From Metridium senile (lineage: Eukaryota; Cnidaria; Anthozoa; Actiniaria; Metridiidae): a DNA stretch of 64,000 nt. The notes under the pieces are model-generated. The model worked only from the letters and a program-made list of their open reading frames with translations. It did not search any database and was not told the DNA's origin. Location: contig OX459095.1 in NCBI GenBank assembly GCA_949775045.1, positions 32,436,564-32,500,563 of the forward strand, given 5' to 3'. Positions 12,301-22,586 of the stretch are shown here, piece by piece (the first letter of the stretch is position 1; each line of letters begins with the position of its first letter). Both the position numbers and the translations under genes were made by a program.

Positions 12301-15300
12301 ACAGTGCAGTCTTTTCTATGATGGAATTCATCTTGACCGTATCTGGCTGGAAAGGTTGAATGAAAGGAATTACTATTACATGGAATGCATTTTATCATGT
12401 ACTGACATCAAGTATTGACAAATTTATTCAACTACTGATAACATTAATTAACTGAAACAAATATCTAATATTCATTATTTATTCATGCAGGTAACAATCA
12501 ATCCCAAAAATTGTATTTTAGTCCGGCAGATTCGTGCAAAATTTGATAAGAATTGTGCATTTTGTGGTAAAAGCATGAAAATTGGCACAATGTTAGTTTA
12601 TGACATGGTGATCAATATAGGCTATGGACCCCATCGAGATCTATCCCATAATTAAGGTTATAGGGATTTTAGCATGGAAACGAGGCTGGGACATTACATT
12701 CGAAATATCGCCCAATTTGACACATGTAAATTAAGCGAACATCAACCAAAATAATATTAACTGCAAGACAGACACATATGATGGGTTAAGGAGGGTCATG
12801 TGACCTTTCAGCTTGGAAATGAGGCTGAGGGAGAGTATTAGAAATTTCGTCCAATTTAACACATGTTAAACAACCAAATATCAACCAAAGTAATGAGAAT
12901 TGCAAGGCAGACACTTTTGATGGGTTAGGAATGGTCACGTGATCTGTCAGCATGGAAACGAGGCTGATTCTTTCGAGTCTATTCAACATGCCGTCATTGC
13001 TGAATCATAAGAAACAGCCAAACACCTAAATCTTTGATATAAATAATGCAAATATAACACTATTGTTGGGTTGCAGATTGTCATGTAATCCATCAGCATG
13101 AAAACGAGGATTATGTAAAATAAGTACATTGTTTCGTATATTATTGAACGATCAAAAAGTAATTGCAAATATTTAAAAATATTTACCATCACAATCACCA
13201 GGGATTTTTTTATTCAAAAAACAACTAGCTCTGAAACCTTGTTTAAGAAAAGTGCAATTACATAAAACGTTTTCCTTGCTTATTATATAATTTACACTCA
13301 TTCACATGCAATGCATGCAGTTTTGCTAAACAAACTTAATGAATCATTCTCAGCTCAGAAGATCAATTCGTTTGTATGCGAGTACCTATAAGAAGAATGA
13401 GCAATCACTGTGGAAGAAGATGTTTTCACTGCCTTCTTTTAGCTTGACCAGCCGGTTCACGAGGACAGAATTACATTACAAACTTGGTTTACACTAGCGG
13501 CACTAAACAGAAGCATAATGAACATTGTAGACTGAGTGAAGCATTTCTCGAATAGGTGTGAAAAAAGAAAAGTACGGTTAATGAGCGTTGGTGTACAGCC
13601 TCTTCGGTCGACTTGAATTCACTTATTATTCGGAAACCTCTGGTCCAGAAACCATCCAGGCCAGAGTAATAACTATGAGGAGCTTTCAGTCAAACCAATC
13701 ACTCCTCTGGAAATCGTGTGCTTGGTCAATTGCAATAAATTAGAAGGCACAGTAAGACTTAAGCACAACAAAATGTCCCTTTTTGAGCTTGGAAGCTACT
13801 CATGGAATCTCCTGGTTAATTGATTCTATGTCAGGAGTTGATGTGGACTGGGAGCATTTTCGCATAATTTGTATTGTTTAATGCAAAAACCATGGAGCAA
13901 TCTGTACATATATGCCTCTATATACATTTGGAAGCTTCCTCCGCGCAACGACTTCATCAGATCAATATCAGAATATTAAGCAGTAAGTGACCAGTAATGG
14001 AGATGTGGACTTTCAGCATTCAGTTGTCGCATCATACACTAAACGTTCTTTAATGGGTCCACTCTCTCGGGAGAATAGCTGCCATATACCTTGTGCATCA
14101 ATATATCTAAAGCACCAGCTGTCACCCGGTGAGCGTCTCGTGTGTGCAACTCATACAAGGCCTTTATCACATCCATTGCTGTCGAGCCAGTTTCCAAGTC
14201 CTTTGATTTTAGTACAGCAAGTTCGCTTCTAAGCATATTAAGTACAATTGTTTCTCGCCATACGTCGACAGCCAATTGGATCTTCTTGGCGACCCCTTAA
14301 AGAGCTCTCTTTGGTTGAAAGACTTGCGTGGAATGTTGCCAATGAGATATCCAATATGTCCTTTGTAATTACTTGGTTGGGGTGATCGCTCTCTAACGTT
14401 ACCCAGCCACTTGTATTTCAAAGGGCATTCTATACAACTATATTCACAAATGGGATGGGTAGAACAAGTGGTTCCATCGCGGGAGAATACATGTCATGCT
14501 GTACAAAAGTTTACGAATCTGGGAATGGGGCTACACGTTTTCTGTTTTGATGCTGGTCAATAGTGTTTTGTTCTTCGCAAGGGGCGTCTTTACTTGGGTG
14601 CTAAAATATCGGTATCCTTTTCCCATGAAATGCATCATGGGCTGTTGTAGAAATAGGGTTGTGTTCGGCGATATTGTATACCTCTGCTGAATAAACACCT
14701 TTTTATTTAGTTTGAACGTTGAATGTAGAAAATGACGAAAATGTAGACGTTTCGAATGTAGAAATAGGGTTGTGTTCGGCGATATTGTATACCTCTGCTG
14801 AATAAACACCTTTTTATTTAGTTTGGACGTTTCAATAATTCCTTTCAATTTATAACGTTATTGCCCATTTCCGTGGAAATTTTTCAAATTCTGTCATATG
14901 AAATGGACAATACCAGGTTGTGACTATGAAAAGCTCACGGCATGAACGCGGTTTTAGAATTCTAGAAAGGTCAAGTCAAGGCATGCACGCGGCACTGAAC
15001 TTTTTACAGTCATACGGCAATTCTAGAAACATCAAGGTCACATCAAGGCATGCGCGCGGCACTAAAATATTTAAAGTCGTATAAATCTGCTCTAAAAAGA
15101 GATGCGTGTCTTGCTACTTTAGCGTCGTTTAGTGTTATTGTAAATTGTTAGTTGGGATATACTAAGACTAGTTTACGCTTCTTACAAGTCCTAACCCTCA
15201 AACGCATATCCATCCACATGTAAACTGCGGTTTCACCCCAAATACGCTATCCTGACTGGATATTATGAAAACGTAGGTTTACCGTATACGTGTATTCTGC

Positions 15301-18300
15301 GTTACAGAAGTCGAAGGCTAAATATATGTGTTGACAGTAAAAATAAGAGCAAAAACATTATATGCATCGCCTAATGAATTGTATTAAAGCTAGCGTTTTT
15401 GAATTATTTTCATGTATATGTATGCATGGACGATCAAATACGTTGCAAAAATGCTAATTTTGGACTTTTGGACTGCTTTTTAAAATGTATTTTTCCAGTC
15501 ATTTGGTTACTTTGCATACAGGTCATATTTGGAACATTGTATCAGCCTCGTTTCCATGCTGAAAGATCACATGACCCTTATTAACCTACCAAATGTTTTA
15601 TAGTTATTTTTATTGTTGTACATGTTGATGTTTGATTGTTTTACATGTATTAAATTGCATGGGCGATATTTTGTATATTCTGCCTCAGCCTCGTTTCCAT
15701 GCTGACAGATCACGTGACCATCCTTAACCCATCAAAAGTGTCTGCTTTTAAGTTCTCATTATTTTGGTTGATGTTTAGCTGTTTTACCTGTTTTAAATTT
15801 GACGAAATTTCGAATATTCTCCCTCGGCCTCGTTTCCAAGCTGAAAGGTCACGTGACCCCCCTTAACCCTTCAGATGTGTCTGTCTTCTAGTTCATATTA
15901 TTTTGGTTGATGTTTGCTTAATTTATATGTGTTAAATTGGGCGATATTTCGAATGTAATGCCCCAACCTCGTTTCCATGCTAAAATCCCTATAACTTCAA
16001 TTATGGGATACATCTCGATGGGGTCCATAGCCTATAATGATCACCATGTCATAAACTATCATTGTGCCAATTTTCATGCTTTTACCACAAAATGCACAAT
16101 TTTTGCACCATTCTGCCGGACTATTTGTACCATGTACCATACTTTGAAACTTCGTCAAAAATGAACAGTCTGCCTTTGAAACAAACATAACAAAGACAGA
16201 TCATTTTTTAAATAACAACCGTGCATGTGCAATAATTAACGATTATCATATGTAGTTTCAAATCAGTGTCACTGTATTCTATGGGGATTTCAAAATCAAC
16301 TTCAATTCACTTCAAAAAAAACTTCAGAATCAGTTGTCAAAGATTATGTGAAATGCATTATTTTTATAATGGTTCAAAATATTTTACAAGTGATCTAAAA
16401 AATAATTAATTATTTGAATGAATAATAATTCTTACTATTTCCATGTCATCTGGTACCGCAAGTTCCTCTGGTGGAACAAACTTCTCAACAGGCTGTGGAG
16501 CAGGTCCTGGAAACAAGTAAAACAGGTTGTAAACAAGTTTTCAAAGCTGAAGAGAAATGTGCTATCTTCTAGTACCAGAGCAAAAGTATGGTCACTTCTA
16601 TGCACAGGCTTCTTAACATTCAAATGAATCATTTTCTTGAGAAAATGTTGGTTTTACAAAGCAAGGTATGTAATCTTGAGCATGTACATAGAAGTATACA
16701 AAACCATAATAAAGTGATCATATAAGTGAATATAATAGCTTATGCATCTCATCCTTGTATGGAAACTATTTGGTTTACACTGCATTTCATATAACTTTTG
16801 ATGGTTCATAATTTACTTTTGAAGTTCACATTGTACTTGTTAATTTGGTAGAATTGATTAATCTATGAGCAAGTGACAATGGAACTTAAAGCATAACCTG
16901 AGTATCAGGCCTTCGGGGAGGGGGCGGGGAGGGACTGAGGGAGAGAGAAGAGGGAAAAGGAGGGCCTGACACAAAAGCCGTTTTTTCCTGTGTCAAACAT
17001 TCAGAATATGAATGTTTTTCTGATTGGTCCATTGAACAATAGAACGGAAGTGAAACTCTAGACGCGAACTAATACGCGATCGAAGCGATCGAGGCAGTGC
17101 AGTGTTATTTGGTTATTTATATGGTATATCTAGTATTCAAGTTCAAAAAAAAAAGCTTGTAATGAATCACAAAGAATTTGATGATGCTCTCAAAGAAGCA
17201 CTCGAGGTATTCCCTGGAATAACTCTCAAAAAGAAGCAGGAGTTATGCCTTCAAACATCAGATCAAGAAGAAGGACGTCCTCGGTGTCCTTTCAACTGGG
17301 TATGGAATGAGCACATTTATCAGCTCTTGCCCAAAGTTTTGAGTAGCCATTGGTTTCAAAAGACAGGGGAAATTAACGAAGTGAATGAAAATCATTGTCG
17401 TGAACTGATTCGAAAACAACAGACTAAACGATTGTGTGGTAGCAGCATTAAAGCCGCTACACTAGAAGACATGGACTAGATGGAGGCTAAAAACATCGAG
17501 GAGCTAGAGATTGTCTTCGGTAGCGCAGAACGATCAGGTTATTGCACAAATAGAGTCAGGCTTTGAAGTCGGGAAGTCTTCAAGACGTAAATTTTTCTAG
17601 TACTTGATTTGTTTGTGTATTAAATTCAGCCTTCTGCCTGATTCTGAGTATATATTTCAGTGTAAAGTTAAGCTTGTAGATTTAATATTTCAGCCTTCAG
17701 TTTTATAACTGGTATGAGATTATTTTATCCAGTAAATGTTTGCATTAAAGCATTTAAATTCATAACATTGTTGTTTCATTATCGACATTGCTGCTCGTGT
17801 TTTGACATGACGACATGACAACCGGAAGCGATTTTGATTGGCTCCTATGTAATATCATGCTGTGGGTCAAGCGAGGGGGCGGAATGGCTTAAATCGCGTT
17901 TCGTGTCAGGCTCTCCTTTTCTTCCCTCTCTCCCTTCTTTCTCTCCTTCCCCCTCCCCTAGAGCCTGATACTCAGGTTACTTAAAGCATGGCTGTCATAC
18001 TGAATTTCACTAACTTAATACTCCCTTTCACAGTTCCCTGTGCCATCTTGAATGGTAGCCTGGCCTTTGCATTGAGGCAAATGATGAACGTTGAGCTTGC
18101 AATGATAGAGACATGTGAATATTTGTCCCGAAAAAATGTCTCTATCATTGCAAGCTCAACATTTGTCTCACTTCAATGCAAAGGCCCGGCTACCTTTCGA
18201 GATGGCACATGAAACTGTGAAGGTGACGGTTACTAAATTCATGCAGGAAATAAGTATGACGATCACAACAAAGTTGGTAACTACATGTATGAGACACACT

Positions 18301-20881
18301 TTGTAACTTCCAAATGAACTTCTGTAATCAACCATCAAAAGTCATGTGAAACACTCGCTAAACATGCTTCATTAGTTAAGCTAATGCAATAACAAAAACA
18401 ATACCTTGGACTTGATCTGTTGCATCAGTACTATTATCAGTATCATTATCATAACTAAATCCAACTGCTGCATAACCACTGTCTTGTGATATCGCCTCTT
18501 TGAATCTTTTCATTTCTTCCTCTGCAAATAAATAGATAATTTTCAGAATTGATTAATGAATTGAATTAATTAATTAATTAATCAATCAATGTCAAATATA
18601 TATAAATAAGAATATGGTAAATAGATAAATAAATAAACAAGTATAGAATTTTCTGAATTTTCTAATTCTGAAAGCAGGCAAAATATTTCAAAATATTTGT
18701 CTAAGGCAATATATTCAATATTCATTTTTTTAATGCATTTAAACAAATATCTTTTTTGTCCCATTGCCAACAGTTCCAAAATGGCATTGTTCGTCATTCC
18801 CCATGTTAATCCTCTATAAATATGTCCTTGACATAACTTTACATTAAAAAAATCTATGTAGCTTGGACAACAAAAGCTCTCTGCTGTTCTGTTCAGCAAC
18901 AAAAAATATTAAACCAAATGCAAATGCCTAAAAGTAACCAAAATTATTGCTGTTTTAAGGTGCCATTTTGGAACTGTTCATTTTGACAAATCCTTTGCGC
19001 ACTGCAAAGTGAGATCAACTGGTTATCATCCATTCATACCTTGTTCTATTTCATGTTCCTCCATATTTGTGGTCAATTCAAGGTATCGTTCTTCATCGCA
19101 CAACTGCTCCACCTCTTCTTCGTCAGGTGAAAGATCGTATGAAATATTCTCTGGGTTGGTTTCAAATTGGAACTTGTCTGTAAAGAGGAGACGGCAGTCA
19201 TACCTATATCGGAAGCAAACAACCCAAACAGAAACATTAGAAAAACTATTCTCAATTTTCATACATTGATTTGTGTGATCTAAAAGCTAGAAACAAGCCA
19301 AAAAGACCTTATTTGCTCCATTTCCCAAAATAATGCTCTTGAGAGTTTTATTGTACAAAGTTTAAATACTTTGAAAAGAAGAAAAGTGTCCCACAAGAAT
19401 ATTGTATTTGGATACACTTGGCCACAATGAATAAGGTATTTTACAGTTAAAACGTTGTCATTATACTATAACAACTAATTGAAATCATCCTCAAATTGTT
19501 GTTGATTTTATATTTATGTTTTGTTTGTGTAAACCGCCAGCAAAGAGACATATAGTGGTTGTAGTAATGCAAACCAACTTTTTACTAAAATTTGAATTAA
19601 TTCAAATAAAACTTACACTGAGGATACTCGAACATGAACACTTTAGGCTGCACAATCGTTTTTCACGTTTGACATCCCCGACTTGAATATTTCAATTTTT
19701 TGCTGCACGAAAAGTAGAACCGACTTCTACTTTCTGCAATAGTTTTTGTAAAACTTTACGTGTGACATTGTCATGCAACTTGTCTCTTGACACTATTAGA
19801 GCACGCGAACCAATTTTACGATGTTGCTGCTGAATGATTCAAATTACACATGCAACTTGCAACACTTTTTTTCGCAAGACAAATTACAACTGAAATCGTG
19901 CGTTTGGCATGGTCTTGTGCATCCTGAAATAATTTTTTTGCAAGACAGGTTGCACGGGAAACCGTAGCGTGACACAGGCATTAATTTTTTCATGTTATTA
20001 TTTTCTGAACATTCTACTGCTTCAAAACTTATTAAAATGAAGCAGTGAGTTCAAATACACAAAGTGTTCATTATAAATCTTATTTCAAAGTGTTCACTGT
20101 TGAAGAGTCCTCACTTGAGTGACACGAGAAAAAAAAATCAAAATAAAGCAATAATTTCATGTCTCTAAAAAACATCTACTAGCCTCTTTCCTATACAAAC
20201 CATTTTGGTAGCACATGGAAACGAGGCTAGTCAGTCAAAAAAAAAAAAACATTTTATCACCATATTTTGAATCAGTAGCTAGAATACACAAACAGTTTAA
20301 AATATAAAAGTACTTTTAGATCACACAAAAGGTTTTTTATTGTACATAACATGTACTTACGAGTTACCAATGAGATGATATCCAAATCTTCAGCCTGCAA
20401 ATGAATCTGTTATGGCTAAAATCTAACTACCCATCAATGAATTGACGGCCAAAAATATCGCTGAAATGCAAAAACCTTTGGAAAATTGCCAAGATGGTTC
20501 CAAAAGCATGTCTTTCGTCGTTTTTAGTGTGTAAAGCTCAATTTGAACTATCCGTACACATTCAAACAAGATTGAACTGTGGTCGTTTGAGCTCCAGCTA
20601 TAGTCGATCGGTTTCAGTCGATCCTATACAGAAAATTCACACAAAACTATATGTTCTTCAAAACTTTTTAATTGAAAAATAACAGAAATTTGTTACACAA
20701 CAGACCTGTCGATCTGCAGACTGCTATCGCCTTGCCAGGATATAAGATGCTTTGCTTTATCGTGGAACTCTGCTGCTTTGTCATCGCGAAACAACTTGCT
20801 GGCATAGCCAAATACGAAGAGTCCTTCGTCTTTTTCTGCCTTTTTCCCACCATGTCTGTGTTTCTTTTCGCGTCTTTTCAT
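3389..20881 (-). CDS. SFSWAP: SFSWAP, SURP-domain alternative-splicing regulator (13 coding exons, complete)
   Basis: Exons, in transcript order: 20881-20706, 19203-19040, 18521-18405, 16506-16436, 12346-12109, 11469-11203, 10429-10313, 9674-9312, 7046-6798, 5933-5801, 4725-4663, 3731-3629, 3433-3389. They sum to 2106 nt (701 aa plus TGA) and all phases agree. The N-terminus has the family's [14 protein letters not shown] and IDRYD...[10 protein letters not shown] blocks (DRY_EERY domain, about residues 15-110). SURP1 is near 182-230 ([14 protein letters not shown]) and SURP2 near 440-485 ([29 protein letters not shown]). A proline-rich linker, an acidic/charged coiled stretch and a short basic tail ending [14 protein letters not shown] follow. 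Known for the family: nuclear regulator of alternative splicing that represses splicing of its own first introns. Odd: the vertebrate protein is about 950 aa with a long RS domain, which is missing here. The exon 5 boundary may be off by one base. Confidence 0.93.
3517..3602. repeat. Perfect-armed hairpin
   Basis: CACTGGATATGAGCAATCAC is repeated in inverted form around a short loop that contains CCAATCAG. It lies in the last intron of SFSWAP. Confidence 0.6.
4000..4222. mobile_element. MITE family C, copy 2
   Basis: TAGACTTTTTCACATTTCTC at the left is inverted at the right (GAGAAATGTGAAACGGACTA). The interior shares CCTCAGCCTCGATAGCGTGT and CCCGTGGAATTTTGAAGTGT with the copy at 51982-52207. 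It lies in SFSWAP intron 11. Confidence 0.75.
4756..4970. mobile_element. MITE family D, copy 1
   Basis: This long palindrome begins AACAGGTTCCCATTTAAATC and ends with its complement. The inner arms TTGATGTGTGCTAAACACAC flank a short loop. A nearly identical copy in opposite orientation is at 39824-40039. It lies in SFSWAP intron 10. Confidence 0.85.
5062..5200. mobile_element. MITE family P, partial copy
   Basis: TACAGTGAGGACACTGAAAC and the downstream AACCCACTTCCCTTGAG... block match the left half of the complete copy at 63162-63388. The right half is missing. Confidence 0.6.
5521..5662. mobile_element. MITE family B, better-preserved copy
   Basis: The ends GAGTACAAACACTAAAAGTG and CACTTTTAGTGTTTGTACTC are perfect inverted repeats. 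TA flanks both tips. Confidence 0.75.
6004..6625. repeat. 30-bp minisatellite, about 20 copies, in SFSWAP intron 9
   Basis: The unit is 30 bp (starts AGTTTGTCTGTAGGCAAG, ends TTTGTAATGACT) and most copies differ by one base or none. Two units carry an extra GTAACTACCGG insert. Because 30 is divisible by three and the unit lacks stops in several frames, repeated ORFs appear on both strands. They are not genes. Confidence 0.95.
7376..7586. repeat. 23-bp minisatellite, about 9 copies, in SFSWAP intron 8
   Basis: The 23-bp unit contains GGACCAGTGGAGGTCACATG and is repeated head to tail. Early copies read GGTCCAG and later ones GGACCAG. Each unit contains a CACATG E-box-like hexamer. Confidence 0.93.
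7741..8023. mobile_element. Palindromic MITE with about 90-bp arms
   Basis: The outer arm TTACAGTGTGACTCGCCGTA is matched by TACGGCGAGTCGCACTGTAA at the right. The arms extend inward through a shared AAACTTTTGATGAATTTTTG block. The centre holds two diverged GGCGGAGTCTATATCGA-like units. Confidence 0.8.
8311..8400. repeat. Inverted repeat around TAATGCTTTATCA
   Basis: GATAAAGCATTAATGAATAA at the left pairs with TTATTCATTAATGCTTTATC at the right. A further partial copy lies between them. Confidence 0.6.
8509..8805 (-). pseudogene. Crypton/KIAA1958-like N-terminal exon fragment
   Basis: This 98-codon frame in SFSWAP intron 8 begins [10 protein letters not shown] and contains [21 protein letters not shown]. 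That pattern (SIPK.T...KWAV..F..W) is one I associate with the N-terminus of Crypton-derived tyrosine-recombinase (DUF3504) proteins. After LEEMNS the frame loses resemblance exactly at a GGTAAAG donor-like site, as if this were one exon. No recombinase catalytic domain follows in the intron. It is probably a captured or decayed piece; identification is by recall of the motif only. Confidence 0.45.
9191..9308. mobile_element. Palindromic MITE touching an SFSWAP splice donor
   Basis: The arms AGAGTGTTTTATCGGC and GCCGATAAAACACTCT extend outward through TATAAAG / CTTTATA. The loop contains CTCGCCTTCGGCTCGAATC. The right edge reaches within about 3 bp of the donor of SFSWAP exon 8 (GT at 9311-9310). 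Confidence 0.75.
9822..9948. mobile_element. Palindromic MITE in SFSWAP intron 7
   Basis: TTGATCAATCACTGAATACT at the left is matched by AGTATTCAGTGTTTGATCAA at the right. An inner pair, GTAAATCTCATT / AATGAGATTTAC, is also present. Confidence 0.7.
10490..10758 (-). mobile_element. tRNA-derived SINE
   Basis: On the minus strand a pol III box A (GTGGCCTAGTGGTAAGAG, 10756-10739) is followed about 40 bp later by a near-consensus box B (GGGTTCGATTCCTGG, 10700-10686). A tRNA-unrelated body follows (GGGTTATCCGGTTTTCCTCC). The same 3' half recurs at 37605-37700, which supports a dispersed SINE rather than a tRNA gene. Confidence 0.8.
11575..11731. mobile_element. Palindromic MITE, AGAGCAGATTT ends
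   Basis: TAGAGCAGATTTTGCATGAC at the left is matched by GTCATACGAAATCTGCTCTA at the right. A related half is found at about 14930-15098. Confidence 0.65.
11806..12104. mobile_element. MITE family A, complete copy beside SFSWAP exon 5
   Basis: The about 70-bp arms run from TACACCTATTTC at the outer tips through CACACTCTGAAGCCTGCAAA. The right tip ends 3-4 bp from the exon 5 donor (GT at 12108-12107), so the first intron bases run straight into the element. Confidence 0.85.
14039..14460 (-). pseudogene. Frameshifted coding remnant inside the foldback element
   Basis: Two overlapping minus-strand frames look like one protein broken by a frameshift near 14280. The upstream part contains [17 protein letters not shown], the downstream part [20 protein letters not shown]. 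Composition is protein-like and the frames join at the same place, but I do not recognise the family. Confidence 0.35.
14640..14830. repeat. Tandem duplication of about 115 bp
   Basis: The block starting GTAGAAATAGGGTTGTGTTC and ending in TTTTTATTTAGTTT occurs twice, with a short AT-rich spacer containing GACGAAAATGTAGACG. Confidence 0.85.
16884..17989. mobile_element. Terminal-inverted-repeat element with 11-bp target duplication
   Basis: The element spans 16895-17978. Its tips are AACCTGAGTATCAGGC and GCCTGATACTCAGGTT, followed inward by G-rich and C-rich arms. The direct repeat ACTTAAAGCAT is present exactly at 16884-16894 and 17979-17989. The interior carries a decayed helicase-like fragment at 17161-17479. 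An 11-bp duplication is in the range of Mutator-like elements; the class assignment is inference. Confidence 0.85.
17161..17479 (+). pseudogene. Decayed RecQ/DEAD-like helicase fragment
   Basis: The open frame gives [20 protein letters not shown], the type of sequence that precedes the first helicase motif in RecQ-like proteins. The next block is in a different frame: [15 protein letters not shown], which resembles a Walker A loop with the key Lys replaced by Met. It then returns to the first frame as [13 protein letters not shown]. At least two frameshifts and a lost catalytic Lys mean it cannot encode an active helicase. The frame ends at a TAG after EDMD. Confidence 0.6.
18020..18225. mobile_element. 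Palindromic MITE next to the 11-bp-TSD element
   Basis: The arms TTCACAGTTCCCTGTGCCAT and ATGGCACATGAAACTGTGAA continue inward to GAGCTTGCAATGATAGAGAC and its complement, about 90 bp each side. It lies in SFSWAP intron 3. Confidence 0.8.
19613..20122. mobile_element. MITE family P, enlarged or interrupted copy
   Basis: CTGAGGATACTCGAACA at the left and the TGAAGCAGTGAGTTCAAATA... / AGTCCTCACTTGAG block at the right match the family seen at 62495-62700 and 63162-63388. The extra internal sequence (about 19660-19980) has its own TTGCAAGACA-like inverted pieces. It occupies intron 1 of SFSWAP. Confidence 0.6.
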
Positions 20882-21097
20882 CTTAGCTTGGTTTAATCAA
20901 TGCTTCCAACGGTCCTTTTCGGGTCTGTAACTCATTATTCTAGTGCTAAACAACAGTTTTCACGTTGTAAATACCATCCATCCAGTGCAGTCCGCCATGT
21001 TTTATTCTACACGAAAAACCGGTTTGACGGGTTTTCGTAAGTGGTTTTACTTCAGCACGCTATGGATTATGGGTATAATAGCTAGATAGATAGACGG

Positions 21098-21410
21098 CCA
21101 CGCGGTCATCCTCGGGAACCCAGGGGTATTCCTCTGTCGCTCGTTTCTCGCTTTCACAACATATACCCCTGGGAACGTAGTCTGTTGGAGCTTGTTCCGG
21201 AAGTCAAAATTCAGCTCTTTCCTGATTGGTCGACCTTATTAGGTCGACCAATAAAAATCAAGATAACCATTCAAAGAATGTCGTTAAATAAGTTTGAATT
21301 TTGACTTCCGGAACAAGCTCCAACAGACTACGTTCCCAGGGGTATATGTTGTGGAAGCGAGAAATGAGCGACAGAAGAATACCCCTGGGTTCCCGAGGAT
21401 GCCACGCGGT
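21098..21410. mobile_element. MITE with 9-bp target duplication upstream of SFSWAP
   Basis: The element 21107-21401 has about 130-bp arms starting CATCCTCGGGAACCCAGGGG, near-perfectly inverted. The direct repeat CCACGCGGT flanks it at 21098-21106 and 21402-21410. The loop contains a GGTCGACC palindrome. Confidence 0.9.
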
Positions 21411-21446
21411 CTGTGGCTGATTCCAGGTTGGGTTGAAAGAAATTAT

Positions 21447-22033
21447 GGCTGAAATCGTTTTATTTTTGCTATATCTTTATTTTTATCTGAAACCTAACCA
21501 AACTTGGTATAGTAACATAACTATATGACCTTAACATTTTGAAGGGAAAAGCTTTGTGCAAAATTAGTCACGTGACCTTTATCTAGACTACATGTACAAA
21601 ACTTTTAAATGGGGAGACGGTTATTATCTTAACATAAAACTCAATTATATGTTTGTAATTCTTTCACTAGGTACTATTCAATTCCGCCACCTTTAGTCCT
21701 TTAGGGGATATTTAAAAAAAAAAACAGGTTACATGACCAGTTTGTTCAATAAAGTCAATAAAACATTGGCAAATATCTCCTAAACTTACAATGGTGGTTC
21801 AGGTATGAAGTTGGATCCTTACACCTCTTATAATGTCAAGTGAAACTACACTAAACATAATGTTGCAGAAATAATCTCCATCTCCCCATTTTGATTCAAA
21901 AACTTTGGGTCTCTCGAAGTATGGATCAAGGTCACGTGACCGATTTTTCATAAAATGTTCCCCTTCAAAAAGTTAAGGTCGTAAAGTTATGTGATTATAC
22001 CAAGTTTGGTAAGGTTTGAGATAGAGCGAAAAC
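21447..22033. mobile_element. Palindromic element of about 590 bp
   Basis: The left arm (CTAACCAAACTTGGTATAGT, then CCTTAACATTTTGAAGGG, then GTCACGTGACC) is matched inversely at 21920-22033. The centre is AT-rich single-copy sequence. Confidence 0.7.
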
Positions 22034-22319
22034 ACTAGAACCATGAAACAAAATCAAATTGTTAGTGTGTAATAGTTCTTATTTAGCGACTATTAGCTTT
22101 TCTCCCCGGAGAAAGTGATAGCGTCGGACCCAGGCCCGCTCTGAAAATCAGGCTAGCGACTATTAGTTACTATAAAAGACAAGTAAAGTTGTAATAAGGT
22201 ATTGTTTCCTTTTGTATTTGATGTTTATGGTTGAGCGATACTGACTAAATAGTCACTAAATAAAAACTATTAGTTAGTAACTATTTTGATTTTATTTCAT
22301 GGTTCTAGTGTTTACGCTC
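22026..22319. mobile_element. Palindromic MITE with AGAGCG(A/T)AAACACTAG ends
   Basis: ACACTAGAACCATGAAACAA at the left pairs with ATTTCATGGTTCTAGTGTTT at the right. It shares its left boundary with the end of the preceding palindrome. Interior units ACTATTAG recur. Confidence 0.65.
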
Positions 22320-22430
22320 TAAAAACAACGATATAGCAAGACCCCCTACGAAGCCTTCCCAGGCCGTAGCATGCTTGAGTTGGAATCCCCCCCTGCTAAT
22401 TTCTGACAAGTCCCTAAAGTGTAAATTTAT

Positions 22431-22586
22431 AGTCAAATAGACACACACAAAAACAATGGAATTAGAGACTGCGAAGGTGTATTAGTCTAATATCTATTTC
22501 ACGGGTTAAATGACTTCACTCTAACCCGTGAAATAGATATTAGACCAATACACCTTCTATTGTTTTCTTTTGTGTCTATTTGACTA
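22431..22586. mobile_element. Palindromic MITE in the intergenic region
   Basis: AGTCAAATAGACACA and TGTGTCTATTTGACT are the outer arms. Inner arms include GTCTAATATCTATTTCACGG and its inverse. Half of the loop sequence (TTAAATGACTTCACTCTA) is repeated about 80 bp further right. Confidence 0.75.

Larger units (their letters stand above)
12518..16124. mobile_element. Large foldback element filling SFSWAP intron 4
   Basis: The outer tips GTCCGGCAGA (12521) and TCTGCCGGAC (ending 16121) begin arms of about 500-600 bp. The arms read inversely through AAAGCATGAAAATTGGCACA and GGACCCCATCGAGAT. Each arm contains three to four tandem sub-repeats of roughly 140 bp carrying CCTCGTTTCCATGCTGA and (A)TCACGTGACC. 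The centre holds a tandem duplication and decayed coding remnants but no intact ORF. Confidence 0.85.

Noticed and set aside
16100..16635. Overlapping plus- and minus-strand ORFs near 16418-16632
   Set aside because: They are shadows across SFSWAP exon 4 and flanking intron; only 16506-16436 on the minus strand fits the phase of the gene.
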